In this document: positions 19,681 to 28,423 of the stretch, one piece after another | Layout of the letters: each line of letters starts with the position of its first letter | Numbering within the stretch: the stretch's first letter is position 1 | Assembly (NCBI GenBank): GCA_028712795.1 | Contig: JAQTPT010000008.1 | Location: forward strand, 25,505-89,504 | Reading direction: 5' to 3' | DNA: 64,000 bases | Origin: Methylococcales bacterium | Lineage (GTDB): Bacteria > Pseudomonadota > Gammaproteobacteria > Methylococcales > Methylomonadaceae | Notes under the pieces: model-generated | Seen by the model: only the letters and a program-made list of their open reading frames with translations | What the model was told of the DNA's origin: nothing | Database searches by the model: none | Program-made: the position numbers and the translations under genes

Positions 19681-19760
19681 CGTAGGATAGCCTTCTTAGC
19701 ATCAGCCTATCCTACGATCCTTATTGGATATGCCACAACAAGGTACGCGGTGCGCACCCT
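19681..19760. repeat. Two palindromic repeat units
   Basis: CGTAGGATAG (19681-19690) pairs with CTATCCTACG (19707-19716). A further unit, AAGGTACGCGGTGCGCACCC, starts at 19741 and is a near copy of the 19100 and 20537 repeats with one change. Confidence 0.6.
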
Positions 19761-19766
19761 GGCTCC

Positions 19767-20444
19767 TTAGTTTTTAAACCGAAATCCTTCCCAATTTGAA
19801 ATACAACCACCGTCCATTTTTGATGTGAGTCCACCAGAAGGTTTGCCTTCATCAAGAGCCTCATCCAGGGGAAGAATTAACCATTCCTTATCTCGATTTG
19901 CCTTCGACATTGCCTTGCCAAGGTTTGAATTCGTTGAGATTTTCGACCTGATGTAAGTAACTGTGTCAACGAGCATAATTGACACAATTCGTTCTCTATT
20001 ACTATTACCATGATTCTTCACGTCAGACAGAATATTTTCAATTTGGTCAGAACTTGTAGTTCGATAAAGATATGCGCGATATTTTCCAATATATATTCCG
20101 CACTCCAAGCACTTTAGAGACAATAGATGGCTTGTATCAATTTCAAATATTACGGCATCCCAATGATCGCCATTTATCTTTTCAAAATCTCTATTAGACG
20201 CCCCACTTAGATACTTAACTGCCACATCATAATCCGCAGAAAAAGATAGGAAATGGGTGTGTTGCCATCCATCATCGATATGTTTATCGATAGAACTCAG
20301 CAATTCATAATTGAAAATATCGTATGGATTTCCTCCTTTGCTTAAATTCGACATGAGAAACCGCTCAGCATTCCATGTTTCCTTAAGCCTTCTAGTGCCA
20401 TAAGGATCAGAATCCCCTCGATAAAGAAATTTTTGTAATTCCAT
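19767..20444 (-). CDS. Hypothetical protein with possible ADP-ribosyltransferase-like motifs
   Basis: A 225-aa soluble protein without signal peptide. Three segments are arranged like the R-S-E class of mono-ADP-ribosyltransferases: LYRGDSDPYG near the N-terminus (Arg), HTHFLSFSADYDVAVKYL (the S-x-S strand followed by a helix that begins xxVAxxYL), and RDKEWLILPLDE near the C-terminus (Glu followed by W-[IL]-x-P). The family match is by pattern only; I cannot exclude an unrelated fold. Its base composition is more AT-rich than its surroundings. It stands alone between palindromic repeats, a typical location for recently acquired toxin-like genes. Confidence 0.5.
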   Translation of the reverse strand: MELQKFLYRGDSDPYGTRRLKETWNAERFLMSNLSKGGNPYDIFNYELLSSIDKHIDDGWQHTHFLSFSADYDVAVKYLSGASNRDFEKINGDHWDAVIFEIDTSHLLSLKCLECGIYIGKYRAYLYRTTSSDQIENILSDVKNHGNSNRERIVSIMLVDTVTYIRSKISTNSNLGKAMSKANRDKEWLILPLDEALDEGKPSGGLTSKMDGGCISNWEGFRFKN

Positions 20445-20474
20445 GCTATTTAAAAATGCTACCTATAATCAGCT

Positions 20475-20635
20475 CGTAGGATGGGCAAAGCAACGCGCTG
20501 CCCATCCTACGATCCCCTTTTTCATTGGATATTCCTTAAAAGGTACGCGGTGCGTACCCTACGTGGCTACCTGGCTAACCTGCCCTAATCCTCCCAACAG
20601 ACCCGCGTAAGGCGGAACGCGAAAGCGGTTCCGCC
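20475..20635. repeat. Cluster of three palindromic repeat units
   Basis: CGTAGGATGGGCA...TGCCCATCCTACG at 20475-20511; AAAAGGTACGCGGTGCGTAC plus CCTACG at 20537-20562; and GGCGGAAC...GTTCCGCC at 20611-20635. They occupy the gap between the 19767-20444 gene and the BrnA gene. The text AGGGTCAGACTCGATTGATT just after them resembles sequence next to REP elements. Confidence 0.6.
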
Positions 20636-20708
20636 GAATGATGGCGTGAGCAATCAATAGGGTCAGACTCGATTGATTTTGCCCCGTTGATTTTAAGACC
20701 CGAATAGG

Positions 20709-20927
20709 TTAAGTTTTTCCGTGGAATTGTGAATTTGGCAATGCTAATAAAATAGCTCTTAACGCCCTATTAACCGCTTCTGAATCTTTAAAAACTTCCG
20801 CTATATCAGCGTCCAATGTTACAGTAACCGGCGCTTGCTTGATAGCAAATCTGTTAATTTTCGCCTTTAAATAGTCGAAACTATACTCGGGCAACATATC
20901 TTGTTCAGGTTCTTCTGTTTTTTTCAT
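20709..20927 (-). CDS. brnA: BrnA-like antitoxin
   Basis: A 72-aa protein. Its N-terminus is acidic and the middle (QAPVTVTLDADIAEVFKD) is a ribbon like the BrnA/CopG ribbon-helix-helix DNA-binding domain, followed by a helix AVNRALRAILL. BrnA binds the BrnT ribonuclease and represses their shared promoter. The gene overlaps the end of the BrnT frame by 23 bases, the normal order for this module (brnT then brnA). The toxin gene upstream is interrupted, so this antitoxin is probably an orphan. Confidence 0.72.
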   Translation of the reverse strand: MKKTEEPEQDMLPEYSFDYLKAKINRFAIKQAPVTVTLDADIAEVFKDSEAVNRALRAILLALPNSQFHGKT

Positions 20928-21189
20928 AATCTTTTCGTTCTTTAGTTGTGGCGGGCCGAGAGCTGATTATTCGGATGACTCCTTGCGTTTGTTCTGTAAA
21001 AGACACGACCAAAAGCCTTCAATTGTTTGAATGACCAATAATTAATTCTCTACGTTCTCCAAATGAATTCCACTCGTCATTAAAAATAGTTGCCAGTGAA
21101 TCATCAAAGATTGTTTGAGCTTCATCAAAGCTCACATTATGTTTCTTCTGATTGTTCCGAGCTTTTTCGGAATCCCATTCAAATTTCAT
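20905..21189 (-). pseudogene. brnT: BrnT-family toxin gene with an in-frame stop codon
   Basis: From the ATG at 21189 it reads MKFEWDSEKARNNQKKHNVS and then FDEAQTIFDDSLA, the BrnT signature (KFEWDxxKAxxNxxKHxVSFxEA). It continues as GERRELIIGHSNN, then a TGA (21019-21021, codon 57), then RLLVVSFTEQ, VIRIIS and ERKDYEKNRRT-stop in the same frame. The total of 94 codons is the normal BrnT length. Only the single nonsense codon breaks it. BrnT is a RelE-like ribonuclease; the truncated product lacks its C-terminal half and is presumably inactive. Confidence 0.85.
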
Positions 21190-21215
21190 TATTTAACACG
21201 ATGATAAATATAATC

Positions 21216-21464
21216 CTAAACCTTAGCTACCGCTAAAGTCTTTATCCTCTCAACCAAAACCTTCATTTCCCCCGCTTCTACTTCCAACTCACCCAGCAAA
21301 ACCCCTATCAACTCATCATCTTCAAGGGTTAACAGTTCAGCAAACAGCGCCTTCTCTTCCTCATCGGCCAGCAAATACCCCGAATCCAGATAGTGCAGCA
21401 ACAAAAAATCGAGTTCCTTGGTGCCGCGCCGACATTGCCAACGCAGCTTGGCGAGTTGATGCAT
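21216..21464 (-). CDS. sdhE: SdhE flavinylation factor of succinate dehydrogenase
   Basis: An 82-aa helical protein that helps attach FAD covalently to SdhA. The family signature RGxxE appears as RRGTKELD (around residues 12-19), followed by LLxxYLDSGYL. Its ATG overlaps the last base of the sdhB stop, so it is the last gene of the sdh operon. Confidence 0.93.
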   Translation of the reverse strand: MHQLAKLRWQCRRGTKELDFLLLHYLDSGYLLADEEEKALFAELLTLEDDELIGVLLGELEVEAGEMKVLVERIKTLAVAKV

Positions 21465-22249
21465 TAACCCAGTTTTCTCTGTACCAGCAGTTTTTTGGTT
21501 TCAGCGATGGCTTTGGCGGGATTCAAGCCTTTAGGACATGTATCGGTGCAGTTCATGATGGTGTGGCAGCGGTACAATTTGAACGGGTCTTCCAGTTCAT
21601 CTAGACGCTCTCCCGTGTTTTCATCACGGCTATCGGCTAACCAGCGATAGGCTTGCAGCAATACTGCGGGGCCTAAATAACGCTCGCTGTTCCACCAGTA
21701 ACTAGGGCAACTGGTTGAGCAACAGGCGCACAGGACGCATTCATATAAGCCATCCAGTTTTTCGCGGTCTTCCTTGCTTTGCAGGCGCTCGGCATCTGCC
21801 GGCGCAGGCGTTTGCGTTTCTATCCACGGTTTGATGGAAGCGTACTGTGCAAAAAAATGTGTCATGTCCGGCACCAGGTCTTTAATTACCGACATGTGCG
21901 GAAGAGGGAAGATCTTGATGGTGTCGGGATAGGAATCAATGGCTTTGGTACAGGCCAAGGTATTTTTTCCATTAACCGTCATCGCACACGATCCACAGAC
22001 CCCTTCACGGCACGAGCGCCTGAAGGTTAAGGTGCTATCGACTTCATTTTTAATTTTCAGGATTGCGTCCAGCACCATGGGTCCGCAGTGATCCATATCC
22101 AGTTCATAATTATCGATACGGGGATTTTCGCCGGAATCGGGATCCCAACGGTAGACTTCAAAACGGCGGATATTTTTTGCGCCAGCCGGTGCTTTAAAGG
22201 TTTTGCCTTCGGTCAATACCGAATTTTTTGGCAAGGTGAACTCAGCCAT
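21464..22249 (-). CDS. sdhB: Succinate dehydrogenase iron-sulfur subunit
   Basis: A 261-aa iron-sulfur protein that transfers electrons from SdhA FAD to quinone. It has a [2Fe-2S] site in [15 protein letters not shown] with a later Cys (NTLAC). The [4Fe-4S] and [3Fe-4S] sites are in [13 protein letters not shown] and [17 protein letters not shown]. It has an N-terminal extension of about 20 residues before the [10 protein letters not shown] start of the domain. The ATG overlaps the stop of sdhA by one base. Confidence 0.96.
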   Translation of the reverse strand: MAEFTLPKNSVLTEGKTFKAPAGAKNIRRFEVYRWDPDSGENPRIDNYELDMDHCGPMVLDAILKIKNEVDSTLTFRRSCREGVCGSCAMTVNGKNTLACTKAIDSYPDTIKIFPLPHMSVIKDLVPDMTHFFAQYASIKPWIETQTPAPADAERLQSKEDREKLDGLYECVLCACCSTSCPSYWWNSERYLGPAVLLQAYRWLADSRDENTGERLDELEDPFKLYRCHTIMNCTDTCPKGLNPAKAIAETKKLLVQRKLG

Positions 22250-24033
22250 TAGTAAACCCTCTCTTTGGGTGGAATCACGTCAACTTCATCAGTTAAAGTA
22301 TATAAATGCACAGGTCGATAATCGATCTTTATGTTATCGTCAATCAACCATGTCAGTGTATGTTTCATCCAGTTGGCATCATCACGCATGGGGTAATCTT
22401 CCCGCGCGTGTCCGCCACGGCTTTCGTGCCTGTTACCTGCGGCATTAATGGCTACGCTGGCTTGACCAAGCAGGTTATCCAGCTCCAGGGTTTCAACCAG
22501 ATCGGTGTTCCAGATCAGGGATTTATCTTTGACGCCCACATCGGCAAACGATTGAGTGATTTCTTTCATGGCGGCAATACCTTCATCCAGTGTCGATTGC
22601 GTTCTGAATACCGCTGCTTTGGTTTGCATGGTTTTCTGCATATCCAAACGAATATCCGAGGTACTGCGGCTACCATTGGCGTTGCGAATTTTATCAAAAC
22701 GGGCCACCGCTTTATCACAGGCCGTCTTGGCAAGCGGTTTTTGGGCCGTGCCGGGTTTGATCAGTTCTGCGCAGCGGATAGCGGCTGACCTGCCAAAGAC
22801 AACCAAATCCAATAACGAATTTGAACCCAGCCGATTCGCCCCGTGGACTGAAACACATGCGGCCTCACCGATAGCCATCAAGCCCGGCACAACTTTATCG
22901 GGATTTTCGCCATCCAGCGTCACCACCTCCGCCTTATAGTTGGTAGGAATGCCACCCATGTTGTAATGCACGGTCGGTAAAACGGGAATAGGATCTTTAG
23001 TGACATCAACGCCGGCAAAGATTTTCGAGGTTTCAGCGATGCCGGGTAAGCGTTCGTTAATAAGGGCAGGATCCAAATGTTCAATGTGCAAATAAATATG
23101 ATCTTTCAATTTGCCTACGCCACGCCCTTCCTGAATTTCAATGGTCATGGCACGGCTGACGACGTCGCGTGAAGCCAAATCCTTGGCCGATGGCGCATAC
23201 CTTTCCATGAAGCGCTCACCCTCCGAATTGGTCAGATAACCGCCCTCGCCTCTTACTCCTTCGGTAATTAAACAGCCTGCGCCATAAATTCCGGTCGGAT
23301 GAAACTGGATAAATTCCATATCCTGCAAGGGCAGACCCGCGCGTAATACCATCGCATTGCCATCACCCGTTACAGTATGCGCCGATGTACAGGAAAAATA
23401 ACTGCGCCCATAACCGCCGGTTGCCAAAACGGTGACATGCGCTTTGAATAAATGCAGGGAGCCATCATCAAGACACCACGCCAACACGCCGCGACATTCA
23501 TCATTTTCCATAATCAAGTCGAGGACGATGTATTCAACAAAAAACTCGGCATTATGTTTTAACGCTTGTTGATACAAGGTATGCAAAATCGCATGCCCGG
23601 TTTTATCAGCCGCCGCGCAAGTTCGTTGCGCTGTGCCTTTGCCATAATGCGTTGTCATGCCGCCAAACGCGCGTTGATATATTTTGCCTTCGGGCGTTCT
23701 GGAAAAAGGGACGCCGTAATGTTCCAGCTCGATCACCGCCGCCATGGCTTCCCGGCACATGTATTCAATGGCATCCTGGTCTCCCAGCCAGTCAGAGCCT
23801 TTAACGGTATCGTACATGTGAAAGCGCCAGTCATCTTCACCCATATTGCCTAAAGCCGCACTGATGCCGCCCTGGGCCGCAACGGTGTGGCTGCGGGTGG
23901 GAAATACTTTAGTGAGACAGGCCGTTTTCAAGCCTTTTTCCGCCATGCCAAAAGTGGCGCGAAGACCTGCCCCGCCAGCACCCACTACAACCACATCATA
24001 CGCATGTTCAATAATTTTATAATCTGCCGACAT
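22249..24033 (-). CDS. sdhA: Succinate dehydrogenase flavoprotein subunit
   Basis: A 594-aa flavoprotein oxidising succinate to fumarate. The dinucleotide-binding motif GAGGAGLRA is at residues 18-26. The FAD-linking His lies in [12 protein letters not shown]. The substrate and catalytic region (with HPTGIYGAG and the Arg of the dicarboxylate site) and the C-terminal helical domain are present. It sits 3 bases from the sdhD stop in the usual order sdhC-D-A-B. Confidence 0.97.
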   Translation of the reverse strand: MSADYKIIEHAYDVVVVGAGGAGLRATFGMAEKGLKTACLTKVFPTRSHTVAAQGGISAALGNMGEDDWRFHMYDTVKGSDWLGDQDAIEYMCREAMAAVIELEHYGVPFSRTPEGKIYQRAFGGMTTHYGKGTAQRTCAAADKTGHAILHTLYQQALKHNAEFFVEYIVLDLIMENDECRGVLAWCLDDGSLHLFKAHVTVLATGGYGRSYFSCTSAHTVTGDGNAMVLRAGLPLQDMEFIQFHPTGIYGAGCLITEGVRGEGGYLTNSEGERFMERYAPSAKDLASRDVVSRAMTIEIQEGRGVGKLKDHIYLHIEHLDPALINERLPGIAETSKIFAGVDVTKDPIPVLPTVHYNMGGIPTNYKAEVVTLDGENPDKVVPGLMAIGEAACVSVHGANRLGSNSLLDLVVFGRSAAIRCAELIKPGTAQKPLAKTACDKAVARFDKIRNANGSRSTSDIRLDMQKTMQTKAAVFRTQSTLDEGIAAMKEITQSFADVGVKDKSLIWNTDLVETLELDNLLGQASVAINAAGNRHESRGGHAREDYPMRDDANWMKHTLTWLIDDNIKIDYRPVHLYTLTDEVDVIPPKERVY

Positions 24034-24036
24034 AAG

Positions 24037-24417
24037 CTACCCTATTAATAGTGTACGAAACACCGCAATCAACGCCGCCAGTGCCAGTAACAGGAAACTT
24101 AAGTTTACCGCCCAGACTGCAACAATTTTGACACCTTCAACGGCAATATAATCTTCAATGACCACTTGCAACCCTAAAGCGGCGTGATAAAAAACCGCGA
24201 GTATCCATGCGACGATGCACACGGTATTAAATGGGGATGCCAGCCACGCTACCGTTTCCTGATAGGGCGCGTTTAAGCTCAAATCGAGAAAAATGATTAA
24301 CGAAAAAGATAAGGGAATCAGCGCCACTGCGGTGACGCGCTGCATCCACCAATGAGATGTTCCGGTTTTTGCGGAACCCAATCCGCGAACCCGGGCTAAA
24401 GGCGATCGGTAATCCAT
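24037..24417 (-). CDS. sdhD: Succinate dehydrogenase membrane anchor subunit D
   Basis: A 126-aa membrane anchor with three helices that binds haem b and ubiquinone with SdhC. The second ATG (24417) is chosen because AAGGA stands six bases before it; the first in-frame ATG (24423) would touch that ribosome-binding site. The segment SAKTGTSHWWMQRVTAVALI and the His in the second helix (FYHAALGLQVVIEDY) are typical of the family. It follows sdhC with a 13-base gap. Confidence 0.92.
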   Translation of the reverse strand: MDYRSPLARVRGLGSAKTGTSHWWMQRVTAVALIPLSFSLIIFLDLSLNAPYQETVAWLASPFNTVCIVAWILAVFYHAALGLQVVIEDYIAVEGVKIVAVWAVNLSFLLLALAALIAVFRTLLIG

Positions 24418-24430
24418 AAACATTCCTTAC

Positions 24431-24808
24431 TCAGACAAATATAAATGTAAATAGGGTAAGCCCTAATGAACAACCCAGTTCAATCTTTGCGTAGTGGTCC
24501 AGTGTATCGTTGTCAAAACTCTTGCCTGAATCCCATATTAAATGACGCACGCCGTGGCACAAATGGAAAAAAAGCGCGTAAATAAAGCCCCAATACAACA
24601 ATCTTATCAGCCATACACTCATTAAGTCTTGCATCGACGCATATGAAGTTGCACCACCGGCAACCGATGAAACGATATAAACGAAAAAAACCAATCCGGC
24701 AGATAACATCACGCCGGTCATGCGGTGGGTAATTGAAATAATGCCGGTTAAGGGCAATCTGTACACTTGCAGGTGGGGCGAGGTAGGTCTGTTTGTATTA
24801 GTTGCCAT
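24431..24808 (-). CDS. sdhC: Succinate dehydrogenase cytochrome b556 subunit C
   Basis: A 125-aa membrane anchor with three helices. The conserved start SPHLQVYRLPLTGIISITHRMTG and the haem-ligand helix FHLCHGVRHLIWD are present. The ATG at 24808 (MATNTNRP) fits the family start; the longer frame to 24835 would overlap the stop of the upstream small gene. It is the second gene of the operon. Confidence 0.93.
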   Translation of the reverse strand: MATNTNRPTSPHLQVYRLPLTGIISITHRMTGVMLSAGLVFFVYIVSSVAGGATSYASMQDLMSVWLIRLLYWGFIYALFFHLCHGVRHLIWDSGKSFDNDTLDHYAKIELGCSLGLTLFTFIFV

Positions 24809-24831
24809 CGTGTTATCCCGTTGTTGTTTTA

Positions 24832-24987
24832 TCAAAAATCAACGCAACGGCCATTCTTTTCCCAATCGCCATAGCGAGTGGGCTCAAGTCCTTTTACTCC
24901 CCCTATTTCTTCATTAAGCGGTTGGGTAGAAGCCGAATCAGGCGCTGGTTGTTCTGGTTGAACCGCATTTAAAGTGTTTTCTATCAT
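24832..24987 (-). CDS. SDHAF4-like (DUF1674) succinate dehydrogenase assembly factor
   Basis: A 51-aa protein. The C-terminal 21 residues contain GLEPTRYGDWEKNGRCVDF, the hallmark of the DUF1674/SDHAF4 family (GPEPTRYGDWExxGRxxDF). The N-terminal part is a variable Pro/Gln-rich tail. In eukaryotes and some bacteria this protein binds flavinylated SdhA and helps dimer formation with SdhB. It lies 23 bases upstream of sdhC on the same strand, so it is probably the first gene of the operon. The start ATG is the only one upstream in frame, preceded by a weak purine-rich site. Confidence 0.85.
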   Translation of the reverse strand: MIENTLNAVQPEQPAPDSASTQPLNEEIGGVKGLEPTRYGDWEKNGRCVDF

Positions 24988-25141
24988 GAGCTCTTAAAAT
25001 ATTATTTTACAATAAAACCGCTACCGAGTCTCCAACTCTATTGTTCTTGACGATTTTTCGCAACCCACTTTTTTTTGCCCTTAAAAAACGGGGTGCCAAA
25101 ACACAAACCTTACGGCCAGCAAAAAATCGTTACAAGATCTA

Positions 25142-25301
25142 AGGCGATTTCCGGCGAAGAATATACCCACCCTGCTGGTCTTTTTGTCCATTTTCTGCGT
25201 TGTAAAAAGAGTTACATAGCTCGCTATGCGCCTCTTTTTACGCCTTGAGAATGAACAAAAATCCTGCGCAATTTGGGTATATTCATTCTTGGAAATCGCC
25301 T
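25142..25301. repeat. About 160-base imperfect palindrome (MITE-like)
   Basis: The left end AGGCGATTTCCGGCGAAG and the right end TTGGAAATCGCCT are inverted copies, and AATATACCC near the left matches GGGTATATT near the right. The inside also pairs (CGTAAAAAGAGGCGCATAG versus CGTTGTAAAAAGAGTTACAT). The right end runs over the stop codon of the neighbouring gene. It has no coding capacity and looks like a non-autonomous mobile repeat. A related fragment, TTTCCTGTGAAGAATATACC, stands at about 36411. Confidence 0.65.
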
Positions 25302-25773
25302 AATCACGTTCTTTTTGGGTTATGTTTCCGGTATGATCAACTATAACGCTCCAATCATTGCCTGATACGTTAACTGTCAAATCATATTCTTCGCCAACAC
25401 CATTAGGGTTTACGACCAATATCGCATCCTTTATGGTATAAGTGCCGAAAGCAGCCTTTAAATTATCATAAGCAATAGCGGGCATCATATTAGATGTCGT
25501 AACATTATCGCCGTTAATAAAAAAACGTCCATTGCTCCTATACAGTTCGATTATCGCTTCTTTATCCTTTTCTTCTTTAAAAGTAATTTCGTACAAAGCT
25601 TGCTTGAAATGGGTTTTCTTTTCGGCAGAAACATCAATAGCATTCGGATGTCTTTTATAAAATTGCTCCAATATTTGGGGGGGGATAGCGTCTTTAGCCA
25701 AAATTTCAGCATAAGCGGAAACTGATGACAATGCCAATACTAAAAAGCCCAGATTAAAAAAATTGTTACGCAT
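25300..25773 (-). CDS. Periplasmic PepSY-like domain protein
   Basis: A 157-aa secreted protein with an N-terminal signal peptide (MRNNFFNLGFLVLALSS, cut near AYAE). The body repeats the PepSY-like pattern IPPQILEQFYKRHPNA...Y(E)ITFKEEKDKEAI. This matches the putative beta-lactamase-inhibitor-like/PepSY-like family, whose function is mostly unknown. The stop codon overlaps the right end of the palindromic repeat. No operon partner. Confidence 0.65.
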   Translation of the reverse strand: MRNNFFNLGFLVLALSSVSAYAEILAKDAIPPQILEQFYKRHPNAIDVSAEKKTHFKQALYEITFKEEKDKEAIIELYRSNGRFFINGDNVTTSNMMPAIAYDNLKAAFGTYTIKDAILVVNPNGVGEEYDLTVNVSGNDWSVIVDHTGNITQKERD

Positions 25774-26366
25774 TACTGAGGTTACCTGTATGTGATTGTT
25801 AAAAAATTGGTTATATTGTTGAGTTCTACTTATATGTTTTGAAGCACTTTTCTAGCCGGAAAAGTATCATAGTAAGTTAAAAATGAATGCGGTAAATTAA
25901 TGCAATGTATCCGCTTTTATTGAAACAGCCCTAACAATCTCAATATAACTTACAATTCCTAAACACCAAAAATAAACATACGGCCCGGAAAAATACGATA
26001 ATTTTCCTTTAAATATATTCCGCTCATTTTAAAATCAACCATCATCCAAGCGCTTTAAATTGGGTAGAGTTTATTATTTATTGTATTCCCGCCTGTTTTT
26101 TCATCACTATTATTAAGAAAACCTAAGGGACGATCATTGCAACAGGGCTGAAAGTTACAGGATTGACTACAAATGGTTCATATCTTACTCGACCAAGCCA
26201 TACTTTCCAACTTTTCAAATGTAGCAATTAACTCAGTTGACCTAACTTTTTAATTTCGATATCAGAAGCTGTTTAAGTTTTTTAAAAAATCATGGCGCCT
26301 TGTCTTGTATTATAATTTTTTTTCAACGATAATAGCGATCCTTTAGCCAGTTCGGCTGAAGCGTAA
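25774..26366. other. AT-rich intergenic region upstream of the SRP RNA
   Basis: About 590 bases. A TATAAT at 26311-26316 is a candidate -10 element, but its -35 partner is poor and its distance to the RNA start is longer than expected. Nothing else was recognised. Confidence 0.4.
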
Positions 26367-26478
26367 TGGTGATCGTGTCGGTCCTCTCGCAACGATACGC
26401 TGTAAACCCCGCCAGGTCCGGAAGGAAGCAACGGTAGCAGCAGATTCGTGTGCCGGGATGTGGCTGGTACGATTACCG
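26367..26478 (+). ncRNA. ffs: Signal recognition particle 4.5S RNA
   Basis: The apical loop of SRP RNA is plain: CCAGGTCCGGAAGGAAGCA (from 26412), with GTGTGCCGGGATGTGGCTGG on the 3' side and the 5' side CTCTCGCAACGATACGCTGT. The ends pair: GGTGATCGT at 26368-26376 with ACGATTACC at 26469-26477 (one G-U pair). This RNA pairs with Ffh to target membrane proteins. It precedes dnaX, as in many gammaproteobacteria. The exact ends are estimated from pairing. Confidence 0.93.
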
Positions 26479-26508
26479 CCCAACACCTTCACTACAATCG
26501 AGCCTGCA

Positions 26509-28080
26509 ATGAACTATCAGGTTCTTGCCAGAAAATGGCGCCCTCATAATTTCACAGAAGTCGTCGGACAAGAACATGTCGTTAAATCGTTAATCAACGC
26601 TTTACAACATAACCGGCTTCATCATGCATACTTGTTCACCGGAACACGGGGTGTAGGCAAAACCACCATCGCCAGAATTTTAGCCAAAGCCATCAATTGC
26701 GAAAATCTCCAGGAATTTAATCCTTGCGGCGTGTGCAGCGTTTGCCGTGATCTTGATGAAGGCCGGTTTTTAGATTTGATAGAAGTTGATGCAGCGTCCC
26801 GCACTAAAGTTGAAGATACCCGCGATTTACTGGACAACGCGCAATACGCGCCCAATCATGGCCGCTATAAAGTCTATCTGATCGATGAAGTTCACATGCT
26901 GTCCGGGCATAGCTTCAATGCGTTATTAAAAACACTGGAAGAGCCCCCGCCGCATGTAAAATTTCTGTTAGCCACTACGGATCCACACAAAATTCCTGTT
27001 ACCGTGCTGTCGCGTTGCTTGCAATTTAATCTAAAGCGCTTGCTGCCCGCTCAGATTTTTACCCAGATGGTATTTATACTTCACCAGGAAAATATTGAAT
27101 TTGAAGCAGGCGCCTTGAAACTATTGTCCCGCGCAGCAGATGGCAGTATGCGCGATGGTTTAAGTTTGTTGGATCAAGCCATCGTCTATGGCAATGGTAA
27201 AGTGCCCGCCGACGATGTCAGAGCCATGCTGGGCACTGTTGCACAACAACCGGTTGACGACCTGTTAAGCGCCTTAGCTCAGGGCGATGCAGCGGCTATT
27301 TTGGAAAACATCAATGAAATCGCTAACTTGACCCCGGATTTTAGCGATATATTGCAACAATTGCTCCAAGTCCTGCATCGCGTCGCCCTGGTTCAACAAT
27401 TACCTACAGCCATTGATCACGATTTTGATGCGGACATGATTGCGGCATTATCTTCCCGTCTTACCCCCGAAGATGTCCAGCTTTTCTATCAAATTGGCCT
27501 GGTAGGACAACGGGACCTGGACTTAGCGCCCGACCCACGTAGTGGCTTTGAAATGGTCATGTTACGTATGCTGGCATTTAGACCCGCAAGACTGGAACAA
27601 CCCGCCATAATATCCGTTCCAATTCAGCAACCCGAGACTAAGCCTCAGATAAAATCCCCCCAACCCGATGAGAGAAATGCACCCCGCAAGGAACCCCCTT
27701 TCAATAAGGAGGCGCGTGACTGGCTGTCAATGATTGTTGCCATGAAGCTTGCTGGCCCGACCCGTGAGTTCGCGAACAATTGCGCCCTGGAAAATATTGA
27801 TGATAAGGTTTGCACCTTGATAATAAACCCGAACTACATCAAGAGTGCCCGAGCAGAAGAAACTTTACAAAAAGCATTACAAACCTATCTGGGCATACCG
27901 GTCAAGTTGGTCATAAAAGCTAAAAAAACCACCCTTGACACACCTGCCGTGCAATTGGCGAAAGAACGCGAAGACAAACAGCAGGCCGCTGTTGAAGCCA
28001 TTAATTCAGATCAGAACATTCAGGATTTAAAAGACCATTTTGGTGCGCGGGTGTTGCCCGGCACTATAGAGCCCTTATAA
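26509..28080 (+). CDS. dnaX: DNA polymerase III subunit gamma/tau
   Basis: The clamp-loader ATPase. At 523 aa it is shorter than E. coli tau (643). The start ATG (MNYQVLARKWRP) is the standard family start; the longer frame to 26458 lies in the SRP RNA. Visible are the Walker A motif GTRGVGKTT, the zinc Cys cluster in CENLQEFNPCGVCSVC, Walker B VYLIDEVHML and SRCLQF. The C-terminal domain (binding DnaE and DnaB) is retained from about residue 390. It leads the dnaX-ybaB-recR operon. Confidence 0.95.
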   Translation: MNYQVLARKWRPHNFTEVVGQEHVVKSLINALQHNRLHHAYLFTGTRGVGKTTIARILAKAINCENLQEFNPCGVCSVCRDLDEGRFLDLIEVDAASRTKVEDTRDLLDNAQYAPNHGRYKVYLIDEVHMLSGHSFNALLKTLEEPPPHVKFLLATTDPHKIPVTVLSRCLQFNLKRLLPAQIFTQMVFILHQENIEFEAGALKLLSRAADGSMRDGLSLLDQAIVYGNGKVPADDVRAMLGTVAQQPVDDLLSALAQGDAAAILENINEIANLTPDFSDILQQLLQVLHRVALVQQLPTAIDHDFDADMIAALSSRLTPEDVQLFYQIGLVGQRDLDLAPDPRSGFEMVMLRMLAFRPARLEQPAIISVPIQQPETKPQIKSPQPDERNAPRKEPPFNKEARDWLSMIVAMKLAGPTREFANNCALENIDDKVCTLIINPNYIKSARAEETLQKALQTYLGIPVKLVIKAKKTTLDTPAVQLAKEREDKQQAAVEAINSDQNIQDLKDHFGARVLPGTIEPL

Positions 28081-28098
28081 CACTAGAGAGGAAATAAA

Positions 28099-28422
28099 AT
28101 GAAAAATGCATTAGGCAATATTATGCAGCAAGCTCAAAAAATGCAGGAAGACTTCAAAAAAGCCCAGGAAGAACTGGAAATGATGCAAGTGCTGGGTGAA
28201 TCGGGCGGTGGTTTAGTGACTATCGTAATGACCGGTAAACGCGAAGCCAGAAAAGTGACGATTGACGATTCGTTGCTGGGCGAAGATAAGGACATGCTCG
28301 AAGACTTGGTTGCTGCGGCCATTAACGATGCCGTTAATAAAGTAGGCAAAATGAAAAAAGAAAAAATGTCTGATGTAACCGCTGGAATTCCTTTGCCTCC
28401 CGGATTCCAACTGCCTTTTTAA
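28099..28422 (+). CDS. ybaB: YbaB/EbfC family nucleoid-associated protein
   Basis: A 107-aa DNA-binding protein that dimerises into a tweezer shape. The start [19 protein letters not shown], the VTIDDSLL core strand and the C-terminal [12 protein letters not shown] are family marks. It is located between dnaX and recR, the conserved order. Confidence 0.95.
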   Translation: MKNALGNIMQQAQKMQEDFKKAQEELEMMQVLGESGGGLVTIVMTGKREARKVTIDDSLLGEDKDMLEDLVAAAINDAVNKVGKMKKEKMSDVTAGIPLPPGFQLPF

Positions 28423-28423
28423 C

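Noticed and set aside
27923..27945. A7 run near the end of dnaX as a programmed frameshift site for a short gamma form
   Set aside because: The run is out of phase for the classic A-AAA-AAG slip and lies far downstream of the usual gamma end. Transcript slippage is possible but not supported by a structure.
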